Counted from the stretch's first letter, positions 49,160-59,493 are shown. The stretch is DNA of 64,000 nucleotides from DATFRY01 sp963764695 (GCA_963764695.1 CAVXTW010000002.1:620001-684000), one strand, 5' to 3'. Notes: generated by a model from the letters alone, not told the origin. Program-made: numbers and translations.

Positions 49160-52100
49160 GCCCAGGCCGGAGCGGCCGGTCCGCACCAGCGCGCAGTCCA
49201 CCATCGCGGACACCGCCGATGCAGGCCCCGAGCGCGAGCAGGGACGCGCGCGGCCGCCGGTCCCGGTCGGCACCGTGCTGGGCGGGCGCTACCGGCTGCT
49301 CGAGGCGCTCGGCCGCGGGGCCATGGGCGCGGTGTATCGCGCGCGCGACCTGAGCCTCGACGCCGACGTCGCGGTCAAGGTGCTGGATCCGGACGTGGCC
49401 AGCGATCCGAAGCGCGTGGAGTCGTTCCGCAACGAGGTGCGGGTCGCGCGCAAGGTGACCCATCCCAACGTGTGCCGGCTGCACGATCTGATCGAGGCGG
49501 ACGGCCTGTGGCTCATCACCATGCAGTACGTGGAGGGAGAGTCGCTGGCCGAGCGGCTGCGGCGCGAGCGCGTCCTGCCGGTGGCCGAGTGCGTGCGGCT
49601 GCTGCGCGACATCGCGGCCGGGCTGGCGGCGGCGCACGAGGCGGGCGTGGTCCACCGCGATCTCAAGCCGGCCAACGTGCTCCTGCTCGAGCGCGACCGG
49701 CGCGCCATCGTGGCCGACTTCGGCATCGCGGCGGAGACCAGCGGCGAGGCGCGCGCGCTCGGCGTGGCCGGCACCCGCGGCTACATGTCGCCGGAGCAGG
49801 CGGCCGGCAAGTCGGTCGACGCGCGCAGCGACGTGTACGCGTTCGGCGTGCTCGCCCACCGGATGCTGACCGGCGAGCTGCCGTGGAACGCGCCGACCCA
49901 GGTTGACGCCACCGACGTGACCGGGCCGCCCGCCGGGACGCCGCCCGACGCGCCGCCGGCCCTGCTGGCGCTCATCGATCAATGTCTGGCCGCCTCGGCA
50001 GGCGACCGGCCGGACGACGGCGCGGCGCTGCTCGGCCGACTCGCGGTCGGCGCCGCGGCGATCGGGCTGCGCGACTCCGGGGCGGTGGGGCTGCGCGACT
50101 CCGGGGCGGTCGGGCAGCCCGAGCACGGGGCGGCGCCCGGCGCGATCGACCCGGCCAGTCGGTCCAGCGAGCCGGCCGACGCGGCGAGCGGCTCGTCGGA
50201 GTCGAGCGTGTCGCACGGCTCGTCGCCGGACGCTCGCCCGGGCGCGGCCGCCATCACCGTCGATGCGCCGGTACCGAGGCGCCGGTGGCCGGCGATCGTG
50301 GCAGGGGTCGCGGCCATCGCGGCGCTGGCACTGCTTCTGTGGCGTCCGTGGACCGGTGCGGTTGACGCTCCGCCGCCCGTCGTCGACGAGATCGCGATCG
50401 CCGCGACCGCGCCGGCCGGGCTGGCCGCGGAGGACGCCCACCTCGTTCGACTCGCTGGTCCGGCTCGCCATCGCCGAGCTCGAGGACGGCTGGGGCCTGC
50501 GCGGCCGGGCGGTCGCCGACGCCGCGCCGCGTTCGGGGCGCGGCCGCGCGGATTCTGTCGATCGAGATGTGGGTGGGGCGCGATCGCAAGCTCGTCGTCG
50601 AGGCCAGGTTGACCGGCCCGCGCGCGCACACCACCAGGCTGGAGTCGATCTCCTTGCGCCCGCTGGCCGCCGACCTGGCCGCGTGGACGGCGCGCTCGGC
50701 GGTGCCGCCGGAGAAGCTGCGCCCCACTGCATCTGACCTGGCCGGGACCTGCGCGCGCTCGCCCGAGGCCTGGCGACTGTGGCGGCGGGCGCGCCGCGAG
50801 TCGCGCATGCAGAGGTGGAGTCAGGCGCGCGCGCTGGCCGAGCGTGCCGGCCAGCTCGATCCCGGCTTCCCGCTGGCACCGCTCGAGCTCTCCTTCTCCT
50901 ACTCCGGCTCCGACCGCGCACTACAAGAATCGTCGGCGCGCGCGCACCGGCTGGCCGGGGCCTGCCCGACCCTGGCGCGCGAGTGGAAGCTCGCCTTCGC
51001 CGCCGGCAGCGAGGCGGTGACCGGCGGCCTGGATGCGGCCCAGAAGCGCGTCGACCAGATCATGGCCATCGCCGACCTGGAGCCGGGCGAGCGTCTCTAC
51101 TTCCAGACCCGCTGGGCCTACGCGCTGTTCTTCGGCGAGATGAAGGACAAGGGCCTGTCGCTGCTCGAGTGGATCGCCGAGGAGTGGCCGGCCGATCCGG
51201 CGGCGCCCAAGCTGCTCGCCTACCATCACCTGCTCGCCGACGAGCCGGACGACGCCGGCGCCTCGCTGCGCTACGCGCGACAGGCGCTGGCCGCCGCGCC
51301 GTACGACGTGGCGGTGCGCGCCGACCTGTCCCGCGCCCTGCTGGCCAGTGGCCAGGTCGACGCGGCGCGCGACCAGCTGCGGATCATCGAGCGGGCCGAG
51401 CCGGGCGAGAAGCAGAGCGCGCTGTCCGGCGGCGAGTCGGACAACACGCTGGTCACGCTGCGGCTGGAGCTGGGCGACTGGAGCGGGGCGGAGCGCGACG
51501 CGCGGCGCCTCTTGCTCGGTCCGGCCACCGAGCGCAACCAGGGCCGGGCCGCCCTCGGCGCGATCGACCTGCACCGCGGCGCCTTCGCCAGCGGCCTCGA
51601 TCATCTGGCGGCCGCGTATCGCGACACCGACGCCGCCGGCATGCAGACCACCGCCGTCCTCTATCTGTGGAGGGCCGCGTGGCAGGCGTACCTGGTCGGC
51701 GAGATGGCGCGCGCCGCGGAGCTGTTCGCCAAGTTCGAGCCGGCCAGCTGGCGGGCATGGGCGCGGGTGATGATCGAGCTCATCGCCGCGCGCACCGGGC
51801 CGCCGCGCGAACGGGCGGCCGCGCTGGCGCGGGCCCGGACCGCGGCCGACGCGCTGCGCCCCGGCTCGACCAGCGCCATGATGCTCGCGATGATGGTGGC
51901 CCACGAGGCGGCCGACTGGCGCCGCGTGCTGCAGATCGACGAGGAGCTGCGCGCCGCCGGGGCCGGCGAGGCGCTGCGGCCGATGTACCTGTCGGGCGAC
52001 GCGCTGGCGGCGACCGGCAAGCCGCGCGACGCCGAGGCGCGCTTTCAGCGCCTGGCCGTCCACCCGCGGGCGTGGAAGGAGCCGATCACCGCGGTGCGCG

Positions 52101-52264
52101 CGTGGCGCCGGCTCGGCGAGGTGCGCGAGCGGCTCGGCGATCGCGCCGGCGCGGTGGAGGCCTATCGCGCGCTGCTCGAGCGCTGGCAGCGCGCGCCGGC
52201 CGGGCAGGCGGACGTGGCCGCGGCCCGCGCCGGCCTCGCGCGCCTGGACGCCGCGCCTCGCTGA
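49146..52264 (+). CDS. Ser/Thr kinase with TPR-rich C-terminus, two frameshifts
   Basis: A 1038-residue protein after removing two single bases. Kinase domain (about 40-300): GRGAMGAVYRARD, DVAVKVLDP with the catalytic Lys, VVHRDLKPANVLLL, VADFGIA, GTRGYMSPEQAAG; all key residues present. A disordered linker with repeated IGLRDSGAV units follows, then one membrane helix (about 380-398, WPAIVAGVAAIAALALLLW). The extracytoplasmic part (about 400-1038) is helical and TPR-like (AYALFFGEMKDKGLSLLEW, GAERDARRLLLG). Breaks lie at 50439-50451 (before FDSLVRLAIAELEDG) and at GATTCTGTCG (50551-50560, before SIEMWVGRDRKL). The total length is an exact codon multiple after correction, supporting the reconstruction. 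Confidence 0.8.
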
Positions 52265-52395
52265 ACGGTTCAGCGGACGGTTCAGGGCCGCTCGCGGGTG
52301 TGGCCGGGCAGTCAGGTCACGCGCATGTAGCCGCGCGTGCGCGCTGGAACGACCCTTGCCTTGGCAGGCGAGGTGGCCGTTCCCGGAGGATTAGC

Positions 52396-53040
52396 ATGAG
52401 AGCGCGTTCGATCCTGACCTTGCTTGTGGCGATGACCCTGACCGCGTGCGTCGTGGAGGGAGACGACGATGACGATGACGGCGTCTCCGACAGCAGCGAC
52501 GACGGTGCAGATGACGGCAGCGATGGCAGCGATGATGGCACCGACGACGGCAGCGATGGTGCCGATGACGGCAGCGACGGCGCCGATGACGGCAGCGACG
52601 ACGGCGGCACCGCCATCGAGCCGCGCACCGGCGTGTGGGACTACAGCGACTACCAGCCGAGCGTGAACGACTGCAACATCCCCGACGACTACGGCAACGG
52701 CGGCGGCGGCTTCGGCCTCGTCAGCGACGGCGGCGGCACCTTCCGCGTCCTGCCCAACGACAGCACCGATCCGTTCGACTGCAATCTCGACGGCGCCGAC
52801 TTCGATTGCCCGGATCGCGCCACCGAGGAGGTGCAGGCCGATCCGGGATTCGACGCGCTGCTCGTCGGTCAGGCGACCGCCGAGGGGACCTTCTCCGACC
52901 CGGAGAACGCGACAGGCAGTCAGACCGCCATCGTGGACTGCGAGGGGGCCGACTGCGCCCTCGTCGAGGCCGCCACCGGAGCGGACTTCCCGTGCACGTT
53001 CACCGTGAACTTCGTCATCGACTGGCGGGCGGACGGGTGA
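52396..53040 (+). CDS. Lipoprotein with Asp/Ser/Gly repeat linker
   Basis: A 214-residue lipoprotein; signal peptide LTLLVAMTLTAC (lipobox Cys about 17). Residues 22-72 are almost only Asp, Ser and Gly, in DDGSDG-type units, a likely calcium-binding or flexible tether. The globular part carries six cysteines (VNDCNIPDDYG, PFDCNLDGADFDCPD, VDCEGADC), probably paired. No family recognised. ATG 52396 follows GGAGGATTAGC. Its stop overlaps the next start (GTGA), so the two lipoproteins are made together. Confidence 0.75.
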   Translation: MRARSILTLLVAMTLTACVVEGDDDDDDGVSDSSDDGADDGSDGSDDGTDDGSDGADDGSDGADDGSDDGGTAIEPRTGVWDYSDYQPSVNDCNIPDDYGNGGGGFGLVSDGGGTFRVLPNDSTDPFDCNLDGADFDCPDRATEEVQADPGFDALLVGQATAEGTFSDPENATGSQTAIVDCEGADCALVEAATGADFPCTFTVNFVIDWRADG

Positions 53041-53645
53041 GTCGCATCGCACGCACCGCGCTCGCGATCGCCATGGCTGCCTTGGTCGGCTGCACGGTGC
53101 ACACCGCTCCCTCGGCGCCGGCACCGCCCGACCCGGCGATGGGCGACCCGGAGGGCGTCGCGGTCGAGGAGGCGCCGCCCGAGGAGACGGACGACCAGGC
53201 GCTCGACGAGGGCCCGGTCGCGGACGACCCGGCCGCGCAGGACCCGGCCGAAGCGCTGGAACCGCCCGACGACCAGCCGGCCGCCGGAGGCGTCGCGGTG
53301 CGGATGCCGCGCGGACTGTCGCCGGCGCCGCCCGCGTCCTGCTCCGGCTCGCGCGACATCCGGCTGGTGCGGCGCTCGATCAAGGCCGACATGACCGCCG
53401 TCGAGGTGAGCGGCAGCTGCGACGTGCTCATCGAGGGCAGCCACATCCGCGCCGGCGGCGTGGCCATCATGATCTCCGGCTCGGGCGACGTGATCGTGCG
53501 CGACAGCGTCATCCAGGGCGGTCTGGCCGCGGTGGTCATCAGCGGGTCGGGCGAGCTCCGCGCCGAGCGCAGCCGCTTCATCGGGCGGCGCGAGATCTCC
53601 GGCACCGGCGAGCTGATCGACGGCGGCGGCAACCGCTGGAGGTGA
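53037..53645 (+). CDS. Lipoprotein with right-handed beta-helix rungs
   Basis: A 202-residue protein; signal peptide ends MAALVGC (lipobox). An acidic, Pro-rich linker of about 75 residues follows (EEAPPEETDDQ). The C-terminal 90 residues are made of regular rungs: VEVSGSCDVLIEGS, IMISGSGDVIVRDS, VVISGSGELRAERS, REISGTGELIDG, a pattern of a short beta helix similar to DUF3060-type repeats. Function unknown; probably surface exposed. The GTG start overlaps the upstream gene's stop. Confidence 0.7.
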   Translation: MSRIARTALAIAMAALVGCTVHTAPSAPAPPDPAMGDPEGVAVEEAPPEETDDQALDEGPVADDPAAQDPAEALEPPDDQPAAGGVAVRMPRGLSPAPPASCSGSRDIRLVRRSIKADMTAVEVSGSCDVLIEGSHIRAGGVAIMISGSGDVIVRDSVIQGGLAAVVISGSGELRAERSRFIGRREISGTGELIDGGGNRWR

Positions 53646-53717
53646 CCGCGGCGCCGCGCCGGGCCGGCGGCGCGGGTCGCACGTCTCCGCGTCGCCGCAG
53701 TCAGACGACGCGGTAAG

Positions 53718-54704
53718 ATGGTCGTCACCATGGGCACGATGCGACTCGTCCTGGACATGCGCGATCAGGCAGCTCCGGTCGAGGTCGGCATCGAGCGCCT
53801 CGCGGAGCTGCTGGCCGTCCGCGAGAACCGCCTGTGGCTCGACATCACCGACCCGGGCACAGCCGATGTAGCGCTGCTGCGCGAGCGCTTCGGGTTCCAC
53901 GATCTCACCCTCGACGAGGTGACCAGGCCGCACGAGCGGCCGCGCTGCGACGCGCATACCGGCTACTACTTCATCGTGATGTACGCCGCCGACCACACCG
54001 GCAGCGAGTTCTCGCCCCGCGAGCTCAACGTGTTCTGGGGCGAGAACTTCATCGTCACCATCCACCGCGGATCCGCCGCGATCGTGGATCTCCTGCGCGA
54101 CGCGACCCGACGCTGGGAGCAGCAGGAGGACCGCCCCGCCCACGGCGTGGCGTCGCTGGCCTACGCGCTGTTCGATACCCTGGTCAACGGCTACTTCACG
54201 GCGCAGGACCGGGTGCGCGAGCGCATCGAGCGCATCGAGGAGGCGATCTTCAAGGGAGAGGAGACGGCGGCGGCCGACCTGTTCCGCCTGCGCAAGGAGC
54301 TCCTGCGGGTGCCGCGCCTGCTGGCGCCGACGAGCCACGTGCTCGAGGAGGTGCTGCGCCGCGAGCGGGCCATCCCGCCCGAGCTGCGCCCCTACTTCGG
54401 CGACGTGCAGGACCACGCCCTGCACGTGCTCGCCGAGATGGACACCTATCGCGATCTCCTGACCACGGCGCTCGACGTGCAGGTCTTCTATTCGTTCAAC
54501 CGGCTCGGCCACCTCATGAAGCGGCTCACCGCGGTCACCGTCATCATCATGGTGCCCAACTTCGTGGCCAGCATCTACGGCATGAACTTCGAGCACCTGA
54601 TCCCGCCCAGCGAGTGGAAGTACGGCTTCTTGCTCGTGGTCGGATTCCTGGCCTGCATGGTGGTGTGGGGCTTCGTCCACTCCAAGCTGATGCGCTGGCT
54701 GTAG
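53718..54704 (+). CDS. corA: CorA-type magnesium/cobalt transporter
   Basis: A 328-residue (or 324 from ATG 53730) divalent-cation channel. The large cytoplasmic funnel domain has ELNVFWGENFIVTIHRG and a long helix (ERIERIEEAIFKGEE). Two C-terminal membrane helices are present, and the pore signature YGMNF follows the first (FVASIYGMNFEHLIP). The usual MPEL-type loop is divergent (LIPPSEWKYG), with no change in the GMN motif. Inner membrane, pentamer in the family. Stands alone. Confidence 0.93.
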   Translation: MVVTMGTMRLVLDMRDQAAPVEVGIERLAELLAVRENRLWLDITDPGTADVALLRERFGFHDLTLDEVTRPHERPRCDAHTGYYFIVMYAADHTGSEFSPRELNVFWGENFIVTIHRGSAAIVDLLRDATRRWEQQEDRPAHGVASLAYALFDTLVNGYFTAQDRVRERIERIEEAIFKGEETAAADLFRLRKELLRVPRLLAPTSHVLEEVLRRERAIPPELRPYFGDVQDHALHVLAEMDTYRDLLTTALDVQVFYSFNRLGHLMKRLTAVTVIIMVPNFVASIYGMNFEHLIPPSEWKYGFLLVVGFLACMVVWGFVHSKLMRWL

Positions 54705-54729
54705 CGACCCGTGGCATGATGGGCCCCGG

Positions 54730-55335
54730 ATGCGCGCAACGACGTACCGGGTAGCGGCCGCGGCCGCGATGATCCTCGCGGCGATGGTGTTCTGCGGGTG
54801 CGCGAGGCGGGCGACCGTCACGTTCGTGCTCAAGAACAGCCACCGCGAGGAGCTGGCCTTCAACATGGATCGCGGCTGGCAGCCGAACCTGTTCGCCTAC
54901 CGCGGCAAGCCGCCGCGCGCGAAGTGGATCCTCATGTTCCCCAGGCACTGCCACGCCGCCTGCACCGCGCCCGAGGCCGACCGCTGCCCGGTCTGCCGCG
55001 AGCCGGAGTCGGGCAAGGCGCAGCTCTCGGCCCAGAAGTTCACCAAGGTGGCGCCCGGCGACGAGCTCACCGTGCCGTGGGACGGGCAGGTCTTCGTCTA
55101 CGAGAAGACCCGCGGCAAGCGCAAGGGCAAGCGCCGCGGCTGCGAGTGCCATCGCACCGAGCCGGCCCCGCCCGGCACCTACACCGTCCGCGCCTGCGGC
55201 CTCCGCCTCACCAAGAGCGCCGAGCGCCGCACCCAGCTCCAGTGCGTGAACGGCGAGATGACGCTGCCCGCCTCCAGTCCCCAGGTCATCGAGCTCGACT
55301 TCGGCGACCCGGCCCCCAGACGCGCGGGTCGTTGA
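54730..55335 (+). CDS. Cys-rich lipoprotein, unknown
   Basis: A 201-residue protein; signal peptide ending MVFCGCARR, where either Cys could be lipidated. The mature part begins TVTFVLKNSHREELAFNM, an Ig-like strand pattern, and holds eight cysteines (RHCHAACTAPEADRCPVC, RGCECH, VRACG, LQCVNG), probably disulfide-bonded. No family recognised. It follows corA by 25 bases on the same strand; a small hairpin lies at its end. Confidence 0.7.
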   Translation: MRATTYRVAAAAAMILAAMVFCGCARRATVTFVLKNSHREELAFNMDRGWQPNLFAYRGKPPRAKWILMFPRHCHAACTAPEADRCPVCREPESGKAQLSAQKFTKVAPGDELTVPWDGQVFVYEKTRGKRKGKRRGCECHRTEPAPPGTYTVRACGLRLTKSAERRTQLQCVNGEMTLPASSPQVIELDFGDPAPRRAGR

Positions 55336-55344
55336 ACCGCGACC
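55323..55344. terminator. Short hairpin between convergent genes
   Basis: CGGGTCG (55323-55329) pairs with CGACCCG (55338-55344) between the lipoprotein and the minus-strand regulator. It overlaps the lipoprotein stop and lacks a T-run. Confidence 0.35.
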
Positions 55345-55351
55345 CGGGCGT

Positions 55352-57898
55352 CTACTCGCGGCCGCGGCGGACGATGACGGCGGCTTCCGGGGCGATGCGG
55401 TAGCCGGACTCGTCGCGGACCAGGAGCTCGCGCAGGCCGAGGTTGCGCAGGGTGGTGAGGCCGACGTGGAGGCGGTTGGCTGCCGCGAGCGGGTCGATGT
55501 GCTCGCCGGGCCAGCCGGCTTCCATGAGGCGATCGGAGCTGACCGCGGTGCCGGCGCCGGCGGCGCGCTCGGCCAGGAGCGCGGACAGCAGGCGGCGCAG
55601 GACCTGGCGGCGGGCGAGGCTGACCTCCTTGCCGTCGGGGGTGCGGAACCAGGAGCCGTCATCGGCCACCACGTAGGCGCCCTCGGCCAGGGCGCGGCCG
55701 AGCAGGCGGCGGGCGGCGCGCAGGTGCTCGCTGGCATGCCGGGTCGACGCGGTGCGGGCGCCCGCGGCGCGGCGCAGGGTGGCGGCGCGCTCGGCATCGC
55801 CGGCGGCGGCTGCCTCGCGGGCCAGCGCCACGTCGAGCAGTGCGCGGTGCGTGGCCACCATGGCCTTGTCGGAGCCATCGCCGTAGTCGCGGGCGCGCAC
55901 CTCGGCGGCGTCGAGCGCGGTGCGCGCCTCGGCCACGCGGCCGCGGCTCGCCTCCAGTCCGCCCATGGCGGCCAGGTAGAGCCCCTCCATGCGGCGCGCG
56001 CCCTCCTCGCCGAGCGCCTCGATCGCGGCGCGGTAGAGGACGGCCGCCTCCTCCAGCTCACCTTGCTCGTGGGCGACGGTGCCCAGGTGGCCGGTCACAC
56101 CGGCCCAGAGCCGGCGCTCGCCCAGATCGCGGCACGTGCTCGCGGCTGCCTCGAGATCGGCGCGCGCCGCCTCGAGGCGTCCCTGGTCCTGGTGCGCGGC
56201 GGCGCGGCCGGCCAGGAGCAGCGCCTCCTCGACGCGGGCGCCCTGGCGGCGAAAGCGCTCGAGCGCGCTGTCCCAGTGCGTGATCGCCTCCTCCGGCATG
56301 CCGTCGTCGAGGTAGAGGTTGCCGAGGTGGACCAGGGTGCGGGCCTCGAGAACCGGGTCGCCGGCCTCGCGCGCCAGCGCCAGCGCCTCGGCCAGGATCG
56401 CGCGCCGCTCCTCGAGGTCGCCGACCGCGAGCATGGCGCCGATGCCGTACAGCACGGCGCCGCGCACCGCCGGGTCGCGGGCCTGCTCGGCCTGCTCGAG
56501 GGCGCGCGCGAACAGGCGGTGAGCCTGGGCCGAGCGGCCGAGCGCGGCGCACGCGCATGCCGCGAAGCGCAGGATGGCGGCGCGCGCCGGCGGATCGCCG
56601 GGGGCGCGGCCGGTGACCAGGGCGACCGCGTCGGCGGCGGTGTGGTGCAGCACCCAGAACGGGCCGAGGCGCGCGCGCGGCGACAGCAGGCGCTCGAGCT
56701 GGCCCAGATACTCGACGCCGCGCGACGAGCCGAGCGCGAACGACGCCGGATCGCGCAGCGCGCGCTCGTAGGCGGCCAGCAGGTCGTCCGCCTCGAGAGA
56801 CAGCCGGGCCAGCAGGCCCCCGGCCCGGCTCGGCTCGCCGGCGCGCCCGAGCAGGCTGGCCAGGCGCTCGTAGTACATGCCGTGGCGCGCCGCGGTCTCG
56901 ATGCGCGCGGGCGACGAGGCCAGCTTTCCGGCCGCGTAGTCGCGGATCGACTCGTACAGGCAGAAGCGAGTCTCGCCGCCGTCGTCGGGGCGCTGGATGC
57001 GCAGGAGCGACTTCTCGGCCAGGTTGTGCAGGACGTCGAGGGTGGACGGCGGCGCCTCTGCGGCGGCGGCCAGGTCGATCACCGCCTCCGCCGCCTCGAG
57101 GGTGAAGCTACCGCGAAACACCGAGCACTGGGCCAGCGCCTCCTGCTCGACGGCCGAGAGGAGCGTCCACGACCAGTCGATGGCGCCCAGCAGGGTGGCC
57201 TGGCGGGTGGCGCCGCCGCGTGGACCGAGCGCCAGCAGCTCGAAGCGGCGCTCCAGGCGGTGGCGAAGCTGCGCCAGATCGAGGATGGCGGTGCGCACGG
57301 CAGCCAGCTCGATCGCCAGCGGGATGCCGTCGAGGCGGTGGAGGATGTCGGCCAGGAGCGCGCCGTCCTCGGGGCGCAAGGTCAGCCCCTGCGCCCGGGC
57401 CGCGAACAGCTGGCCCGCCTCCGACGCCAGCACGTCGGCCAGATCGGTCGCGTCGGGCGGCGGCAGCTGCAGCGGCAAGAGCTCGAGCACCTGCTCGCCG
57501 GCCACGCGGAGTCGCTCGCGGCTGGTCACGAGGATCCGCAGCTCCGGCGCGCGAGCCAGCCAGCCGCCCAGCACGACCGCGGCGCCGGCCACCAGGTGCT
57601 CGAAGTTGTCGAGCACCAGCAGGTCATCTGCATCTCGCGCCGGCTCCGCGCGGCGCCAGCCCAGCGCCTCGCGCACGCGCTGTCCGAAAGCGCGCTCGTC
57701 GACCGCGTCCGACACGTCCACCACGTGCACCGGCCGGCCGGGCGGCACCTTCTCCGCGTGGTGCAGGGCCAGCCGTGACTTGCCGGTGCCGGGCGCCCCC
57801 AGCACGGTGACCAGCCGGGCACCGGAGCGCATCAGTTGATCGAGCTGCTCGAGCTCGGTCGCCCGCCCCACGAAGCTGGTGCCGTAGGGGTCTAGCAC
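55352..57898 (-). CDS. STAND-like NTPase regulator with TPRs and winged helix
   Basis: An 848-residue protein. N-terminal NTPase of the AfsR/NB-ARC type: Walker A LGAPGTGKSRLAL (about 33-45), Walker B DDLLVLDNFEHL, ILVTSRERLRVAGEQVLEL (in pieces), GIPLAIELAA and LLGAIDWSWTLLS, all usual in bacterial STAND regulators. The middle (about 400-720) is TPR-like, with paired Ala-rich helices (TLVHLGNLYLDDGMPEEAI). The C-terminus (about 745-848) is a winged-helix type DNA-binding domain (VSLARRQVLRRLLSALL, then a Trp-Pro-Gly turn and RLHVGLTTLRNLGL). It likely works as a signal-responsive transcription factor; ligand unknown. Runs alone. Confidence 0.85.
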   Translation of the reverse strand: MLDPYGTSFVGRATELEQLDQLMRSGARLVTVLGAPGTGKSRLALHHAEKVPPGRPVHVVDVSDAVDERAFGQRVREALGWRRAEPARDADDLLVLDNFEHLVAGAAVVLGGWLARAPELRILVTSRERLRVAGEQVLELLPLQLPPPDATDLADVLASEAGQLFAARAQGLTLRPEDGALLADILHRLDGIPLAIELAAVRTAILDLAQLRHRLERRFELLALGPRGGATRQATLLGAIDWSWTLLSAVEQEALAQCSVFRGSFTLEAAEAVIDLAAAAEAPPSTLDVLHNLAEKSLLRIQRPDDGGETRFCLYESIRDYAAGKLASSPARIETAARHGMYYERLASLLGRAGEPSRAGGLLARLSLEADDLLAAYERALRDPASFALGSSRGVEYLGQLERLLSPRARLGPFWVLHHTAADAVALVTGRAPGDPPARAAILRFAACACAALGRSAQAHRLFARALEQAEQARDPAVRGAVLYGIGAMLAVGDLEERRAILAEALALAREAGDPVLEARTLVHLGNLYLDDGMPEEAITHWDSALERFRRQGARVEEALLLAGRAAAHQDQGRLEAARADLEAAASTCRDLGERRLWAGVTGHLGTVAHEQGELEEAAVLYRAAIEALGEEGARRMEGLYLAAMGGLEASRGRVAEARTALDAAEVRARDYGDGSDKAMVATHRALLDVALAREAAAAGDAERAATLRRAAGARTASTRHASEHLRAARRLLGRALAEGAYVVADDGSWFRTPDGKEVSLARRQVLRRLLSALLAERAAGAGTAVSSDRLMEAGWPGEHIDPLAAANRLHVGLTTLRNLGLRELLVRDESGYRIAPEAAVIVRRGRE

Positions 57899-57985
57899 CG
57901 GCGGATTGTATCCGCTGCCGGGGCAGGGAGGGAGGCGCGCTCGCGGTTCTGTCGTGGAGCCGCGCCCCTGGCGGCGAGGCGTGCC

Positions 57986-58534
57986 TCACGGCACGGCGGC
58001 GGTGCGCATCGGGACGCGCAGGAGCGCGGTGACCTGGTCGGCCGAGCAGCCCAGGAGCTGCGCGATGTCGGCCCGGAACTCGGCCGCCCGCGACGCGCGC
58101 CACGCGTCGAACTCGGCGCGGGCCAGCTCGCCGCGCTCCATCACCGCATGCTGCTCGGCCAGGCGCAGTCCGTGCTCCTTGCGCAGGTCGCGCAGCGCGT
58201 CCCGCTCCACCACCGTCAGGTCGCGGTCGAGGATCGACTCGAAGTCCTCCCACGGATAGGACGCGGCCTCGCGCTTCTCGGGCGCGGCCAGCTCGCGATC
58301 GAGCGACGACTCCGGGGCCGCGCTGCTCTCGATCTCGTCGTTCGCCGCGCCGGCGGCTGCGGGAAGAGCGGGCGAGTCGCCCGCATTGGCCGGCTCCCCG
58401 CTCGCTTCACCCGCCGCGCTCACCGCGCTCGCCACGCGCGGCTCGTCGCTGCTCTCGCCGGACAGGAAGATGACCACGCCGAACGCGCACGCCGCCACCG
58501 GCAGCGCGACCCCGATCCACTGACTGACTCGCAT
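57986..58534 (-). CDS. Membrane-anchored helical protein
   Basis: A 182-residue protein with an N-terminal membrane helix (WIGVALPVAACAFGVVIFL, about 6-24), an Ala/Ser-rich linker of about 60 residues and a helical C-terminal domain (SILDRDLTVVERDALRDLRKEHG, then FRADIAQLLGCSADQVTALL). The tail may face the periplasm. No family recognised. It lies 13 bases downstream of the Cys-rich secreted gene, so they are probably co-transcribed. Confidence 0.65.
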   Translation of the reverse strand: MRVSQWIGVALPVAACAFGVVIFLSGESSDEPRVASAVSAAGEASGEPANAGDSPALPAAAGAANDEIESSAAPESSLDRELAAPEKREAASYPWEDFESILDRDLTVVERDALRDLRKEHGLRLAEQHAVMERGELARAEFDAWRASRAAEFRADIAQLLGCSADQVTALLRVPMRTAAVP

Positions 58535-58547
58535 GTCGCTCTCCGCC

Positions 58548-59355
58548 TCAGTAGCAGGAGTAGGGGTCGTAGTAGTCGCAGCCGGTCAACACGAAGAAGC
58601 ACTCGAACGTGCCCCGCACGTGCAGGTCGGCGCAGACCGTGTTCTCGCACCAGCTCGCCGGCGTCGAGCAGGACAGGCCGGTGTCGCCGGCCAGGTCGTA
58701 CTTGACGTAGCCGGTGCTGCCCAGGCAGTCGTACTCCTGCACCACGTTGCCGGTCACCGAGAAGTCCGGCCAGTACACGGTGCCGATGATCTCCTTGTCG
58801 GCGCAGGTCTCGAGGTCGTAGACCGACGCGAACGGCGCGCGCATCGGGGCGGTGCCGGCGCCGTAGGGGCAGCCCCACACCGAGTAGTGGCCGCTCCACC
58901 AGGAGTCGGGCCATCGATCCCATCCCTGGTTGATGCCGTCGATCCAGCGATCACCGGTTGAACACCTGCGGGCTGGTCTGGTACGGCGCGCCGTAGTAGA
59001 TGGTGCAGCCGTTCCACTCGCCGCCGGCGCCGATGGGCGCGCTGTCGCCGTCCTCGAAGTAGCCGTAGAACGAATCGGAGTGGTCCTCGCACGACTGGCT
59101 GATGCCGCCGGAGATGTCCACCCAGGTGCCGGGCGAGCTGTGGCTGTCGTCGCCGCACAGGCCGGGCCCGCCGAACAGAGAGCCGAGGCACTCGAACTTG
59201 GTGTCGCCCACCATCTGGCGCTCGCCGGTGTACGCGCCGAACGAGCGGCGGCAGTCCCAGTAGCCCTGCGGCGCCCCCTGGGCGTGCGCGCGGGGCAGCG
59301 CGGCCGCGCTCGCTCCGACGAGGATGACGACACCCACCACCTTGCTCAAAGACAT
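58548..59355 (-). CDS. Cys-rich secreted protein, frameshifted at 58955
   Basis: A 268-residue secreted protein after one correction. The first frame (ATG 59355) has a signal peptide ending RAHAQG and WVDISGGISQSCEDHSDSF, and stops early after PQVFNR. The second frame resumes DRWIDGINQGWDRWPDSW and runs to YDPYSCY. Deleting one C from CACCGGT (58953-58959) gives PQVFNGDRWIDG (808 - 1 = 269 codons). Both halves have regularly spaced cysteines (WDCRRSF, FECLGSLFG, GLCGDD, EYDCLGSTG, FECFFVLTGC), at least twelve in all. No family recognised; probably an extracellular disulfide-stabilised protein. Confidence 0.7.
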
Positions 59356-59493
59356 GACCCTGCTCTCCTGCCGGAAGATTTCGGGCTCGGAGATACGCCG
59401 CCGCGCTCGCGCCAGGCCACTTAACCGGGCTTACTTCTCCGCCGCTGTCCGCGCCGGGCTCACCGTCTGGCCGTGGTACATGTCCGGAACGCG

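Noticed and set aside
55466..57778. Plus-strand open frame of 770 codons
   Set aside because: Antisense of the NTPase-TPR regulator; the minus-strand frame has clear Walker motifs, this one has none.
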